DNA of 64,000 nt, taken from Pacificitalea sp040119125. Lineage in GTDB: Bacteria; Pseudomonadota; Alphaproteobacteria; Rhodobacterales; Rhodobacteraceae. A program made the position numbers and the translations under genes. Location of the stretch: positions 62,001-126,000 of the forward strand of contig JBEDTR010000016.1 in the NCBI GenBank assembly GCA_040119125.1, given 5' to 3'. Position 1 is the stretch's first letter, and each line of letters opens with the position of its first letter. The notes under the pieces are model-generated. The model was not told the DNA's origin. It saw nothing but the letters and a program-made list of their open reading frames with translations, and did no database searches. Below, piece by piece: positions 8,979 to 17,757 of the stretch.

Positions 8979-9015
8979 ATACAGAGTTTATATGACTTAC
9001 GGAAGTAATCTGTAT
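8979..9015. promoter_or_regulatory. Candidate LysR operator between divergent genes
   Basis: Inverted repeat ATACAGA - 23 bases - TCTGTAT, with a smaller nested dyad (TTAC GGAA GTAA) at its centre. It begins 8 bases upstream of the LysR start, in AT-rich DNA. Position and symmetry suit a LysR autoregulatory site also acting on the divergent operon. Confidence 0.4.
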
Positions 9016-9168
9016 TGGTCCGTTTTTATCGCGCCTGATATTCATCGTTGCAGGAGGAAGCGCAGTGAAAATTAAGCGGGGATGCTGCGAGCGCCTTTGG
9101 CGCTGAAACAGAGCCGCTTGACGGAACAGCTAGGCTTATTCCGGACTAAAATTCCAGGGAGGAATCAA

Positions 9169-10695
9169 ATGATTACGAAGCAAACAAGTGCGCTGCTCGG
9201 CAGCGCAGCGGTGGTTTTTGGCCTGATGGCATCAGGTGCGATGGCGCAAAGCGATGATACTGCGATCACAATTGTGACGCCCCTGTCCTATGACAACATC
9301 GACAGCTGCAATTCATCGGCTGATGTCGGTTTGGTTGTTCGGGAGAATGTCGTTGAGGCGCTGACCCATCTGAACCCTGAAACCGGTGTGCCCGAACCGC
9401 GACTGGCGACGTCTTGGGAGCAGACCGAACCCACTGTCTGGCGTGTCACCCTGCGGGAAGGGGTCACGTTCACGGATGGCGCGCCTTTCGATGCCAGCGC
9501 GGTCAAACGGTCCCTTGAACGTATGTTCAACCCGAACCTCGATTGTCTGAACCGAGGCAAGCTTTTCGCCAATATCTTGCTCACCACGACCGAAATCGAC
9601 AGTCATACGCTGGAAATCTCGACCGAGAATCCGCAGCCGCTCATGCCTATTTTCATGAGCTTCCTGACCATTGATTCACCGAATACCGACTTCGACACCA
9701 TGACCAATACGCCGGTTGGCACCGGCCCCTATATGGTGCCTGAGCGCGGCGTGAACGACCCGATCGTGCTGGAGCGTCAGGACGACTATTGGGGGGATGC
9801 ACCGGAAGTTTCCAAGGCGACCTATGTTCAGCGCGGTGAAAGCGCATTGCGCGCCGCAATGGTCGAAGTCGGCGAAGCGGATATCGGCCTTGCGATTGCG
9901 ATCCAAGATGCGGTCGATCCCGAAACCGACATGGCCTATCTCAACGGTGAGACGACCCGGCTTCGGTTTACTTTCGAAGGTCCGCTGGCCGATATCCGAG
10001 TGCGCAAGGCAATGAACCTTGCCATTGATCGGACAATGTTGCGCGACGGGTTGTTCAATGACTCCTACAAGATCGCGACGCAGATGTTCCTGCCTCGGAT
10101 CAGTGGCTACAATCCGGATATGGAGCCTTGGCCCTATGACCCGGAGCAAGCAAAGGCGCTTTTGGATGAGGCCCGCGCTGACGGCGTCGCGGTGGACACG
10201 CAGATCCCGCTTATCGCTCGCGTCAACTTCTATCCCAACGGGCTGGAGGCGATGGAGGCGATGATCGCCATGTGGCAGATGGTCGGCCTCGACGTGAAAC
10301 TTCAGACGATGGAGCGGGCGCAATGGCTGCGGCTCGTGAACAAACCCTTCGCTGAACCGCGCGATCCAATGGTGATCCAAGAGCAGCACGACAATAATTC
10401 GGGCGATGCGACCTTCACGATGCACTTCCGTTATCATTCCGAAGGGCAGCAATCCGAATTCGCTGATCCGAAACTCGACGAGCTGATCGACGCAGCCGAT
10501 GTTGCCACTGGCGAAGAGCGTGTGTCGCTGTTTCAGCAGGCGAATGCCTATTCGGCGGAAGAGATCGTGCCAGACATCATGATGTTCCACATGGTCGACT
10601 ATATGCGCGTGTCCTCGCGCCTCGACTTTACGCCTGATGCTGTCAGCAATTCGATGCTGGAACTGGCTTCGATCAAGTTCGACGAAACCGATTGA
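9169..10695 (+). CDS. ABC transporter solute-binding protein, peptide/nickel class (SBP_bac_5)
   Basis: A 508-residue periplasmic protein, the usual size for family 5 binding proteins. The signal peptide ends at ASGAMAQ (about residue 26). Family segments include VWRVTLREGVTFTDGAPFDASAVKRSLERM and VRKAMNLAIDRTMLRDGLF. The start at 9169 follows AGGGAGGA; a longer in-frame reading from 9082 would add a non-signal extension. Relatives bind peptides, but many bind opines, sugars or organic acids. Because the operon ends with hydratase and aldolase genes, the ligand may be an organic acid rather than a peptide; this is inference. It is followed by a stem-loop and the two permease genes. Confidence 0.93.
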   Translation: MITKQTSALLGSAAVVFGLMASGAMAQSDDTAITIVTPLSYDNIDSCNSSADVGLVVRENVVEALTHLNPETGVPEPRLATSWEQTEPTVWRVTLREGVTFTDGAPFDASAVKRSLERMFNPNLDCLNRGKLFANILLTTTEIDSHTLEISTENPQPLMPIFMSFLTIDSPNTDFDTMTNTPVGTGPYMVPERGVNDPIVLERQDDYWGDAPEVSKATYVQRGESALRAAMVEVGEADIGLAIAIQDAVDPETDMAYLNGETTRLRFTFEGPLADIRVRKAMNLAIDRTMLRDGLFNDSYKIATQMFLPRISGYNPDMEPWPYDPEQAKALLDEARADGVAVDTQIPLIARVNFYPNGLEAMEAMIAMWQMVGLDVKLQTMERAQWLRLVNKPFAEPRDPMVIQEQHDNNSGDATFTMHFRYHSEGQQSEFADPKLDELIDAADVATGEERVSLFQQANAYSAEEIVPDIMMFHMVDYMRVSSRLDFTPDAVSNSMLELASIKFDETD

Positions 10696-10708
10696 TCCAA
10701 ACTTCAGT

Positions 10709-10733
10709 CCGGGCGGCAGGTCATGCTGCCCGG
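10709..10733 (+). promoter_or_regulatory. Intercistronic stem-loop after the ABC binding-protein gene
   Basis: Ten-bp stem CCGGGCGGCA / TGCTGCCCGG (one G-U pair in RNA) with loop GGTCA, 13 bases after the binding-protein stop and before the permease gene. No U-run follows. It probably stabilises the upstream message or reduces downstream expression. Confidence 0.55.
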
Positions 10734-10769
10734 GCGCAGTTGGCATCCACTACAGGGAGCACCGGTTTC

Positions 10770-11687
10770 GTGGGCTACTATTTCCGTCAGAGAACAATCC
10801 ACAGTGCGATTTCACTGCTCGGGCTTGTCATAATCGTATTTTTCCTCGCCAGGCTTACGGGTAATCCGATGGATTTGCTTTTGCCTGTCGACACACCGCA
10901 GGCCGTGCGCGACGAATTTTCGGCCCGGCACGGCTTCGATCAGCCATTGATCGTGCAATTCGGGTCATATCTGGCCGATCTGGCACGTTTGGATATGGGA
11001 AACTCCCTGCGCGATGGTCAGCCTGCGCTTGATCATGTGCTGGCGGCCTTTCCGGTGACGCTGATGTTGTCCTTCTGGGCCATGCTCGTTTCGCTTGTGA
11101 TCGCAATCGTCACCGGGTCAATCGCCGCATGGCGGCCGGGCGGCGTGTTCGACCGGGTGGCCAGTCTCATTTCATTGGCTGGCGCGTCGATCCCGAATTT
11201 CTGGATTGCCATCGTGGGTGTTCTGGTCTTCGCGGTCTGGTTTCGCGTCTTGCCAACCTCCGGTACGGGGACGCCATGGCATTGGGTTTTGCCCGTCACG
11301 GTCCTGTTCGTGCGGCCCTGCGGTGTTCTGACCCAAGTGGTCCGCTCGGCCATGATCGACGCCCTTGCAGCCCCCTATACCAAAACCGCTCGGGCGCGTG
11401 GCGTCACCAGCCGGAAGATCATTTTCGGACATGCGCTTCGCAATGCGATGCTTCCGGTGATCACTGTCGCCGGGGACCAAGCCGCAGGCATGATCAATGG
11501 CGCTGTGATTGCCGAGACGGTGTTCGGTTTTCCGGGAATTGGGAAATTGCTGATCGAGTCGATCATGTTCCGCGACTTCGCGGTCATTCAAGCCGCGGTG
11601 ATGGTAACTGCCATCGCAATTTTCGTCCTCAATATCGGGATCGATTTGTTCTACGCAATTCTCGATCCCCGCGTGAGGCATGGGTGA
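10770..11687 (+). CDS. ABC transporter permease, DppB type
   Basis: An inner-membrane permease of 305 residues if started at the GTG at 10770, which follows CAGGGAGC and gives the family N-terminus GYYFRQRTIHSAISLLGLV. An upstream TTG would add 26 residues overlapping the stem-loop and is unlikely. The NPMDLLLP, HGFDQPLIVQFGSYL and DMGNSLRDGQP segments and the permease loop ALAAPYTKTARARGVTSRKIIFGHALRNAMLP identify the DppB/OppB family. It forms the membrane channel with the next gene product and is energised by the fused ATPase. Confidence 0.9.
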   Translation: MGYYFRQRTIHSAISLLGLVIIVFFLARLTGNPMDLLLPVDTPQAVRDEFSARHGFDQPLIVQFGSYLADLARLDMGNSLRDGQPALDHVLAAFPVTLMLSFWAMLVSLVIAIVTGSIAAWRPGGVFDRVASLISLAGASIPNFWIAIVGVLVFAVWFRVLPTSGTGTPWHWVLPVTVLFVRPCGVLTQVVRSAMIDALAAPYTKTARARGVTSRKIIFGHALRNAMLPVITVAGDQAAGMINGAVIAETVFGFPGIGKLLIESIMFRDFAVIQAAVMVTAIAIFVLNIGIDLFYAILDPRVRHG

Positions 11688-12612
11688 GATAATGGATATG
11701 GCTCAAAATAACGTCTCCTCTCGTGCCGAAACGGGTCTTGGTGTCGGGGATTGCGTCATGATGCTCTGGCGGGACAAGTTCGCTTTCTCAAGCGCGCTCT
11801 TCCTCATCATCGTCACCTTTGCCGCGCTCTTTGGTCCATCGGTGCTTCCCGATAGCGCGTTGAACATGAATTTAATGGCGCGCAATGCGCCGCCATTCGA
11901 ACTTGAACGCGGCTGGATGTATGTCCTTGGATCGGACAATCTGGGGCGCAGCCTTCTGGCGCGTCTGGTCATCGGGGCACGCTATACGCTGATGATCGCG
12001 GCCAGTGCAGTTCTGCTGGCGCTCGTCGCCGGTACGATCCTTGGCCTTATTTCCGGATATGCAGGCGGACGACTGGGCAACGTCATCTTGCGTGCAGCGG
12101 ATATCGTGATGTCCTTTCCCTCGCTGCTGCTGGCGCTGATCGTGCTTTTCGTGCTGTCACCGCAGGTTTCGAACGTGGTGCTGGTCCTCGCGCTCAGCAG
12201 GATGCCGATCTACCTTCGGACATGTCGCGCCGAGGTTCTCGAAATCCGCGAGCGGCAGTTTGTGAACGCCGCCCGTGCGTTGGGGGCGACACATTCGCGG
12301 ATGGTCTTCCTGCACATCCTGCCCAACGCGCTTCCGACACTCATGACGCTGGCCACGCTGGAATTTGCGGCGGTGATGCTGGCGGAAAGCTCGCTGTCCT
12401 TCCTGGGCCTCGGGGTTCAGGCGCCGGCGGTGACATGGGGTCTCATGGTTGCGGACGGACGTGGCTATCTCGCCTCCGCATGGTGGGTGTCGTTCTGGCC
12501 CGGCCTTGCGATTTCGCTCACCGCCATTTCAGCCAACCTGATGGCCAACTGGCTGCGCACGGCAATGGACCCGGCCCAGCGTTGGCGCCTTGAAGGAGAC
12601 CGCAAGTCATGA
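11680..12612 (+). CDS. ABC transporter permease, DppC type
   Basis: A 310-residue inner-membrane permease. The family N-terminal region (LWRDKFAFSSALFLIIVTFAALFGPSVLP), YVLGSDNLGRSLLARLVIGARYTL and the coupling segment FVNAARALGATHSRMVFLHILPNALPTL are all DppC-like. The gene overlaps the previous one; the start may be the ATG at 11680 or the one at 11692. The 3' end overlaps the ATPase gene by 4 bases. It partners the DppB-type subunit in the same importer. Confidence 0.9.
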   Translation: MGEIMDMAQNNVSSRAETGLGVGDCVMMLWRDKFAFSSALFLIIVTFAALFGPSVLPDSALNMNLMARNAPPFELERGWMYVLGSDNLGRSLLARLVIGARYTLMIAASAVLLALVAGTILGLISGYAGGRLGNVILRAADIVMSFPSLLLALIVLFVLSPQVSNVVLVLALSRMPIYLRTCRAEVLEIRERQFVNAARALGATHSRMVFLHILPNALPTLMTLATLEFAAVMLAESSLSFLGLGVQAPAVTWGLMVADGRGYLASAWWVSFWPGLAISLTAISANLMANWLRTAMDPAQRWRLEGDRKS

Positions 12613-14252
12613 CGGATCATCTACTCGAAGTCCGCGACCTATCGATCTGTTTCCATTCGCGGGGTCGGACGGTCAAAGCGGTCAATGGTGTGAATTGGCA
12701 CCTCGACCGTGGCGAGACCTTGGCCATCTTGGGAGAATCCGGTTCAGGGAAATCGGTTTCGGCCTCTGCTGTCATGGGCATCATCGACATGCCGCCGGGC
12801 GAAATCGTCTCAGGCAGTATTACGTTTGACGGACAGGACCTGCTGAACCTTCCGCCGCACAAACGGCAGAAGATCAATGGCCGTCGCATCGCGATGATCT
12901 TTCAAGATACGCTGGCCGCGCTCAACCCGGTCTATTCGATCGGGCGCCAGATCAGCGAAAGCATGGCGGTGCATGGCAAAAGCCCAAGCGAAGCCCGTGC
13001 GCGTGCCATTGAACTGCTGGAGCGCGTCGGCATCGCAGAGCCCGAACGGCGGTTCCATGATTACCCCCATCAGTTCTCAGGCGGTCAGCGCCAGAGGGTG
13101 ATGATCGCGGCGGCCATTGCCATGGAGCCGGACGTGCTGATCGCGGATGAGCCGACCTCGGCGCTCGACGTGACCGTGCAGGCCGGCATCCTCAAGCTGC
13201 TCAAGAAGCTTCAGGCCGAAACGGGGATGAGCATCCTGATCATTACCCACGATCTGGGGGTCGCCGCAGAAGTTGCGGACCGGGTGGTGGTGATGAACCA
13301 AGGTGAGGTGGTCGAGCAGGGGGGCGTCTCCGACGTTCTCAACAGGCCGCAGCATTCTTATACCAAACGCCTTCTTGCCGCGGTGCCGGGCCGTCATGGC
13401 TACACCCGGACCGAGACGGAACGGGGCGAAATCCTGCTGGAGGTCGAGAACCTCTCGAAACATTACGGCATTACCAAAGGCTTCATGAAAGTCGCGACGG
13501 GCCGTGCGATCCGTGCGCTTGATGAAGTCAGTCTGACGCTTGCGAAGGGCGAAGTTCTGGGCATCGTGGGCGAAAGCGGCTCTGGCAAGTCGACTTTGGT
13601 CAACACCTTGCTTGGGCTGACAAGCCCGACAAGTGGCGATGTCCGCTTCCGCGGCCAGTCCATGCTGTCGGAGAACCAACGCGAGATGCGCGCTTTGCGT
13701 CGGCAGGTTCAGGTCGTGTTCCAAGACCCGACCGCATCGCTCAACCCGCGTATGTCGGTCGCTCGGATCATCTCGGAACCTTGGGCGATCCACAGGGACG
13801 TTCTGCCGCGCAGCCAATGGCGTGACCGTGTGGCCGAATTGCTGGAACAGGTGGGCCTGCCCGCGGCTTGCGCGACGCGCTATCCGCATCAGTTTTCGGG
13901 AGGGCAGCGTCAGCGTATCGCCATCGCCCGCGCCTTGGCGCTGCAGCCTGAGGTCATCATCTGCGACGAGGCCGTCTCGGCGCTTGATGTGTCCATTCAG
14001 GCTCAGGTGATCGAGCTTCTGAAGGACCTCAAACGGCAACATGGTCTGTCCTATCTTTTCGTCGCCCATGACCTGCCGGTCGTGAGGGACTTCGCGGATC
14101 GCACCATCGTCATGCAGAACGGAAAGATCGTCGAAAGCGGCCGCACCGAAGACGTCTTCGAGCGTCCGCAGCACATTTACACACAAAACTTGCTCGCATC
14201 GCGTCCCGAAGAGGAAAAGCTGCGCAGCGAAGTCATGGAGCCAGCACGATGA
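12609..14252 (+). CDS. ABC transporter ATPase, fused DppD-DppF type
   Basis: A 547-residue protein with two complete ABC ATPase halves in one chain. Half one has Walker A GESGSGKS, signature FSGGQRQRVMIAAAIAMEP and Walker B VLIADEPTSALD. Half two has Walker A GESGSGKST, signature FSGGQRQRIAIARALALQP and Walker B VIICDEAVSALD. Both oligopeptide-type extensions are present after each nucleotide-binding domain (RPQHSYTKRLLAAVPG, RPQHIYTQNLLASRP). Such fusions replace separate DppD and DppF subunits, as in GsiA-like systems. It powers the importer formed with the two upstream permeases, and overlaps both neighbours by 4 bases. Confidence 0.94.
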   Translation: MTDHLLEVRDLSICFHSRGRTVKAVNGVNWHLDRGETLAILGESGSGKSVSASAVMGIIDMPPGEIVSGSITFDGQDLLNLPPHKRQKINGRRIAMIFQDTLAALNPVYSIGRQISESMAVHGKSPSEARARAIELLERVGIAEPERRFHDYPHQFSGGQRQRVMIAAAIAMEPDVLIADEPTSALDVTVQAGILKLLKKLQAETGMSILIITHDLGVAAEVADRVVVMNQGEVVEQGGVSDVLNRPQHSYTKRLLAAVPGRHGYTRTETERGEILLEVENLSKHYGITKGFMKVATGRAIRALDEVSLTLAKGEVLGIVGESGSGKSTLVNTLLGLTSPTSGDVRFRGQSMLSENQREMRALRRQVQVVFQDPTASLNPRMSVARIISEPWAIHRDVLPRSQWRDRVAELLEQVGLPAACATRYPHQFSGGQRQRIAIARALALQPEVIICDEAVSALDVSIQAQVIELLKDLKRQHGLSYLFVAHDLPVVRDFADRTIVMQNGKIVESGRTEDVFERPQHIYTQNLLASRPEEEKLRSEVMEPAR

Positions 14253-15025
14253 GCCTTAGCATAACCGCAGAACGCGCCGCCGATCTGCTTGTGCAATCAC
14301 GCCGCGACAACACGTTGCTGGCGGACCTGCCCGAGGGGTTGATCCCCCACAGCATCGACGAAGCTTACGCCGTGCAAGACGCGACCCTGCGCCTGAACGG
14401 GCCGGCCGGCGGATGGAAGATTGCGGCCAAACCCGACAGCGACCCTCGGTGCTCGGTCATTTCGGCCAATGCTTTTGTTCAATCCGGTGCAACGCTGGAT
14501 GTGCCGCCGCAGGGCTTCGACGCTGAGATCGAAACGGCGTTCGTTTTCGCGCAGGAGCTGCCGAAGCGTGACCGCCCCTATACCCAAGATGAGGTCGCCC
14601 AAGCGATTGGCGCCGTCCATCTGGCGATTGAACTGGTTGCGGCGCGGTTTGCCGACCGCCGAAGCCTGCCTGCGCTGACACGCATTGCGGACCTGCAGGG
14701 TAATGCCGGTGTCGTTCTCGGGGCAGGGCGAACGGACTGGACGGGACTGAACCACGCGGATCTTCCCGTGAGCTTGTCGATTGACGGCGCGGTCGCCGCG
14801 CTGCCCCGCCGGAACATCGGGCTGGAGGACACATTGCAGATGCTGACTTGGCTGGCGAACCATGCCGTGACGCGCAACGTCGAGCTGAAGGCCGGCCATG
14901 CGGTCATCACCGGCGCGCGGCTCGGGCCTGTGCCACTTGGCGTAGCGCGCGAGATTGTCGCGGAATGCCCCGAGCTGGGCGTGGTCGCGGCCAAGTTTCG
15001 CAAGACTGACTCAAAGGGAGAATGA
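14249..15025 (+). CDS. 2-keto-4-pentenoate hydratase-like protein (MhpD/FAH family)
   Basis: A 258-residue enzyme of the 2-keto-4-pentenoate hydratase branch of the fumarylacetoacetate hydrolase-like fold. Typical segments are IDEAYAVQDATL, GGWKIAAKP, FDAEIETAFVFAQELP (metal-binding acidic residues) and HLAIELVAARF. The family adds water to 2-keto-4-enoic acids to give 4-hydroxy-2-keto acids. The next gene encodes an RraA-like protein, a family that cleaves 4-hydroxy-2-keto acids to pyruvate, so the two can be read as consecutive steps. The gene overlaps the ATPase gene and the RraA-like gene by 4 bases each. The exact substrate is unknown, and related 2-oxo-acid decarboxylases share the fold. 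Confidence 0.85.
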   Translation: MSLSITAERAADLLVQSRRDNTLLADLPEGLIPHSIDEAYAVQDATLRLNGPAGGWKIAAKPDSDPRCSVISANAFVQSGATLDVPPQGFDAEIETAFVFAQELPKRDRPYTQDEVAQAIGAVHLAIELVAARFADRRSLPALTRIADLQGNAGVVLGAGRTDWTGLNHADLPVSLSIDGAVAALPRRNIGLEDTLQMLTWLANHAVTRNVELKAGHAVITGARLGPVPLGVAREIVAECPELGVVAAKFRKTDSKGE

Positions 15026-15726
15026 AGATGCTCGGTTTCCAAGTTCACACATGTGAGCGCCCCCCGATGACTGACATGGTTGAGAAGTTCCGCTCCGTGC
15101 CGGTCGCAAATATCAGCGACGTCATGTCCCGCATGACCGCTGGAGGCGCCCGCCTGCGGCCAATGCACGATGGCACGCCCCTTGTCGGACTTGCCGTGAC
15201 GGTAAAGACCCGCCCGGGGGATAACCTCATGATTCATCGGGCAATCGACATCGCGGCTCCGGGGGATGTGATCATCGTCGACGGCGGCGGCGAGCTGACG
15301 AATTCGCTGATCGGTGAGTTGATGACCAGCTATGCGGAAAGTCGCGGTGTTGCTGGCTTTGTCGTAGACGGCGCCATCCGTGATGCCACCGAGCTTCGGG
15401 CAGGGAGCCTGCCGATCTATGCCGCGGGCGTCACCCATCGCGGTCCGTTCAAGGACGGTCCGGGCGAGATCAACTGTGCAATCGCCGTGGATGGCATGGT
15501 GGTTCATCCTGGCGACATTATCGTTGGCGATGGCGATGGCGTTTTGTGCATCCCGGCCGGTCTGGCGGAAGAGATCTACGCCGCCGCGTCCGAGAAATGC
15601 GCTCAGGAGGAACGGACACGTCTGGCGATTTCCGAGCAGCGGTTGAACCGCGCTTGGGTTCTCGAGACCCTCAAGGCGCGCGGCTGTATCCTTCCCGGCG
15701 GCGAGGATCAGAGCGCAACCGGCTGA
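15022..15726 (+). CDS. RraA-like protein, probable 4-hydroxy-2-oxo-acid aldolase
   Basis: A 234-residue RraA-fold protein. It has the class II HMG/CHA aldolase signature: a Gly, about 20 residues, then Arg-Asp and a nearby Glu (GELMTSYAESRG...VVDGAIRDATE). The core is preceded by VANISDVMSRMTAGGARLRPM and followed by GDIIVGDGDGVLCIP. True RraA proteins that inhibit RNase E lack part of this signature, so a metal-dependent aldolase role is more likely. It follows the hydratase gene in an ATGA overlap and ends the operon. Together the operon would import an acid, hydrate it, then cleave it, releasing pyruvate or oxaloacetate. Confidence 0.85.
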   Translation: MKMLGFQVHTCERPPMTDMVEKFRSVPVANISDVMSRMTAGGARLRPMHDGTPLVGLAVTVKTRPGDNLMIHRAIDIAAPGDVIIVDGGGELTNSLIGELMTSYAESRGVAGFVVDGAIRDATELRAGSLPIYAAGVTHRGPFKDGPGEINCAIAVDGMVVHPGDIIVGDGDGVLCIPAGLAEEIYAAASEKCAQEERTRLAISEQRLNRAWVLETLKARGCILPGGEDQSATG

Positions 15727-15804
15727 ACGCCTCTCGCCTGATCTGTCCCTGAACGGCTTTCCCGCCGTGCTCTGGCCCTGTCAGGTTTCTACATCAAAAC
15801 GCGC

Positions 15805-15832
15805 AGGTTGCCCGCAACGGGTCGGGCAACCT
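15805..15832 (+). terminator. Strong stem-loop after the hydratase/aldolase operon
   Basis: Perfect 10-bp stem AGGTTGCCCG / CGGGCAACCT with an 8-base loop, 78 bases after the RraA-like stop codon. No U-run follows on the plus strand. It is a probable transcription end or mRNA 3' stabiliser for the operon. Confidence 0.55.
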
Positions 15833-16223
15833 ACGCCGGTCACGCGCCGCGCGCGCATGGTCATTCATCGAGGCACCAACGGTTTAAGCCTGATGAAACA
15901 GATTGCGGGTGTCGTTAACCCGCGCATCTCACATACGCCCATTAGAATTCCCTACGAAACCGGTCTGCATCGGCCTATCCGGCGCGATGTAGGGCCGCTG
16001 AAGACTGTTCTCGCAGTATCGCGTTGCGGATCGGTTCCGTGCCGCTCGCCATTGTCCTTGGCGCGCTTGCTTGGCGCGTGATGACGGGGTCTGTGCCAAG
16101 ATCCTCCACAGTAATCCCGCCAAGCATCTACTTTGCCAAAAGCTTGCTTTCCTCAGCGCTCGACCCCTGTCTCTCTGTCGGGGTCCGACGGAGCTGCTGC
16201 GCTTACCTCACCTCCCGCCGTCC

Positions 16224-16282
16224 GTATCGCAATGCGATACGCTTAGCGCTAACAAAAGAAATATTTGACCGCATTACGGTCA
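16224..16282 (+). promoter_or_regulatory. Cluster of three dyads, candidate operator region
   Basis: Three palindromic elements lie within 59 bases: GTATCGCA-A-TGCGATAC (16224-16240), the perfect 10-mer TTAGCGCTAA (16243-16252) and TGACCG-CATTA-CGGTCA (16266-16282). A TTGACC hexamer at 16265-16270 overlaps the last. This looks like a regulated promoter for the downstream TRAP-sulfatase operon, but the start codon is about 430 bases away and no matching regulator gene is adjacent. Confidence 0.4.
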
Positions 16283-16714
16283 TAATGCACCATGATACGG
16301 GACAGAAGGAGGAGCTTCTGTTAGATGAGGATCAGGGAATCTCTGTCCGGTGAGCGGGGAGGTGGGTCAGAAGGCGAAGGTGGCCGAGCATGACTGCTCA
16401 GACGCATCCAAGCCACTCTGTGCCCGCATCGTTCAACGGGGCGCTCGTAACGGGCGGAAACAGAACTTCCGCATTGGTGAAGGCGCAGTATGCTAGATGC
16501 CTGCGCTTGCCGTTCGAGGAGGAACGGTGCGCGGCAGAGCGAACGAACAGGGAGGGGTATCGACCGCCGATGCGGTCGCGGGCGTTTGGGCCAAATACAC
16601 GAAAATTAAAGAGAATCCGCGCAGCCGACGCCGCCATGCATTCATGGCGACTTAACGGACGCGCACACAGGGAGAGGGCGTCACAACACCGCCCGCTGAG
16701 AGGAGAACCGAACA

Positions 16715-17731
16715 ATGAAATCCACGCTTTTCTATACCGCCGCGGCGCTCGCGCTGATGACCGGTGCGGCTGAGGCCAAAACCCGGATTCTGGTCAACTG
16801 TTTCTGGCCGTCCAGCCATTTCGTCTGCGCGCAGGTGCTGCCGGACTGGATCGAGGAAATCGAGCGCGTCACCGAAGGTCGCGTGACCGGGCTCATTCCG
16901 CCGAAATCCGTGGCCGCACCGCCAGAGCAGCTTGCCGCTGTTGAAAAGGGGATCACCGACGCCGCTGTTCAGTTCAACGGCTTGATCCAGAACCGTGTTT
17001 CCGGCCCGCTGGTCGCGATGCAGCCTTTCGCCGGCTCGAATGATGCCGCTGCGATGAGCCGCGCGCTGTGGGAAACCAATCGCAAGTTTTTCCCCGATGA
17101 ATTCGACAGCGTGCACCTGTTGTCGCAATTCGTGATTTCACCCGGACAGCTTTATAGCCAGACAGATACACCGATCAATTCGATGGACGATCTTGTGTCG
17201 CGCAAGATCTGGTCTTTGCCCGGGCCGCTTGCGGCGATCACCAAGAAACTGGGCTCGGGCGTCGTGTCGACCCCGGCTGCCGCGTCAAATGAGATCATCT
17301 CGCGCGGTGTGGTCGACGGGCATATCGGCCTCGATGCGCAAGCTTTGCAAGCCTATCAGCTGATGCCCTACACCAAATCCATCACGGCTTTCGAAGGCGC
17401 GCTTTATACGTCGTCCTTCTCGGTGGTTATTAATAACGACACATGGGCCGAGATCTCGGCAGAGGATCAAGACGCCATCATGAGCGTCAGCGGGGCCGAG
17501 CTTGCCGCGAAATTCGGTGGCGGTTGGGATGCCGAAAACGCAGCCGCCGAGGCTGGCTATAGTGATGCGGGACTGGACGTCGTGCCTGCCGATCCGGCAT
17601 TCGAGGCCGCTTTGGTCGAGGCATCGGCTTTTGTCACCGAGGGTTGGATCAACGCCGCGACCGAGGCGGGGATCGATGCGGAAGCTGCGCTGGAATTCTA
17701 CAAATCCCAGCTCACCGCAGCCACCAACTAA
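16715..17731 (+). CDS. TRAP transporter solute-binding protein, DctP family
   Basis: A 338-residue periplasmic binding protein. The signal peptide (LFYTAAALALMTGAAEA) ends near residue 21. The DctP-type C-terminal half is seen in SMDDLVSRKIWSLPGPLAAITKKLGSG and the helix before VVINNDTWAEISAEDQDAIM. The start follows GAGAGGAGAA. It delivers substrate to the DctQ-DctM permease encoded next. The operon continues with a sulfatase and a SulP transporter, so a sulfated organic anion is a reasonable guess at the ligand. Unlike the other binding-protein-first operons here, no stem-loop separates it from the permease genes. Confidence 0.92.
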   Translation: MKSTLFYTAAALALMTGAAEAKTRILVNCFWPSSHFVCAQVLPDWIEEIERVTEGRVTGLIPPKSVAAPPEQLAAVEKGITDAAVQFNGLIQNRVSGPLVAMQPFAGSNDAAAMSRALWETNRKFFPDEFDSVHLLSQFVISPGQLYSQTDTPINSMDDLVSRKIWSLPGPLAAITKKLGSGVVSTPAAASNEIISRGVVDGHIGLDAQALQAYQLMPYTKSITAFEGALYTSSFSVVINNDTWAEISAEDQDAIMSVSGAELAAKFGGGWDAENAAAEAGYSDAGLDVVPADPAFEAALVEASAFVTEGWINAATEAGIDAEAALEFYKSQLTAATN

Positions 17732-17757
17732 GCGTTTGACCGAAGGGAGACAGCATC

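Larger units (their letters stand above)
15727..16714. other. Long intergenic region with hairpins and dyads, no convincing gene
   Basis: Almost 1 kb between the RraA-like gene and the dctP-like gene. Short open frames exist but none has family sequence, a good ribosome-binding site or consistent codon use. The first ~110 bases hold two hairpins (a small one at 15753-15768 and a strong one at 15805-15832). Around 16220-16320 lies an AT-richer stretch with three close dyads, probably the promoter/operator region of the TRAP-sulfatase operon. That would leave a 5' leader of up to about 400 bases. Confidence 0.6.

Noticed and set aside
15022..15726. RNase E inhibitor RraA proper
   Set aside because: The protein keeps the G-x20-R-D-x2-E aldolase signature and sits in a catabolic operon, so an aldolase role is more likely.
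15767..16773. Small open frames in the long intergenic region
   Set aside because: They lack ribosome-binding sites, family sequence and consistent codon use, and they overlap hairpins and dyads that look regulatory.
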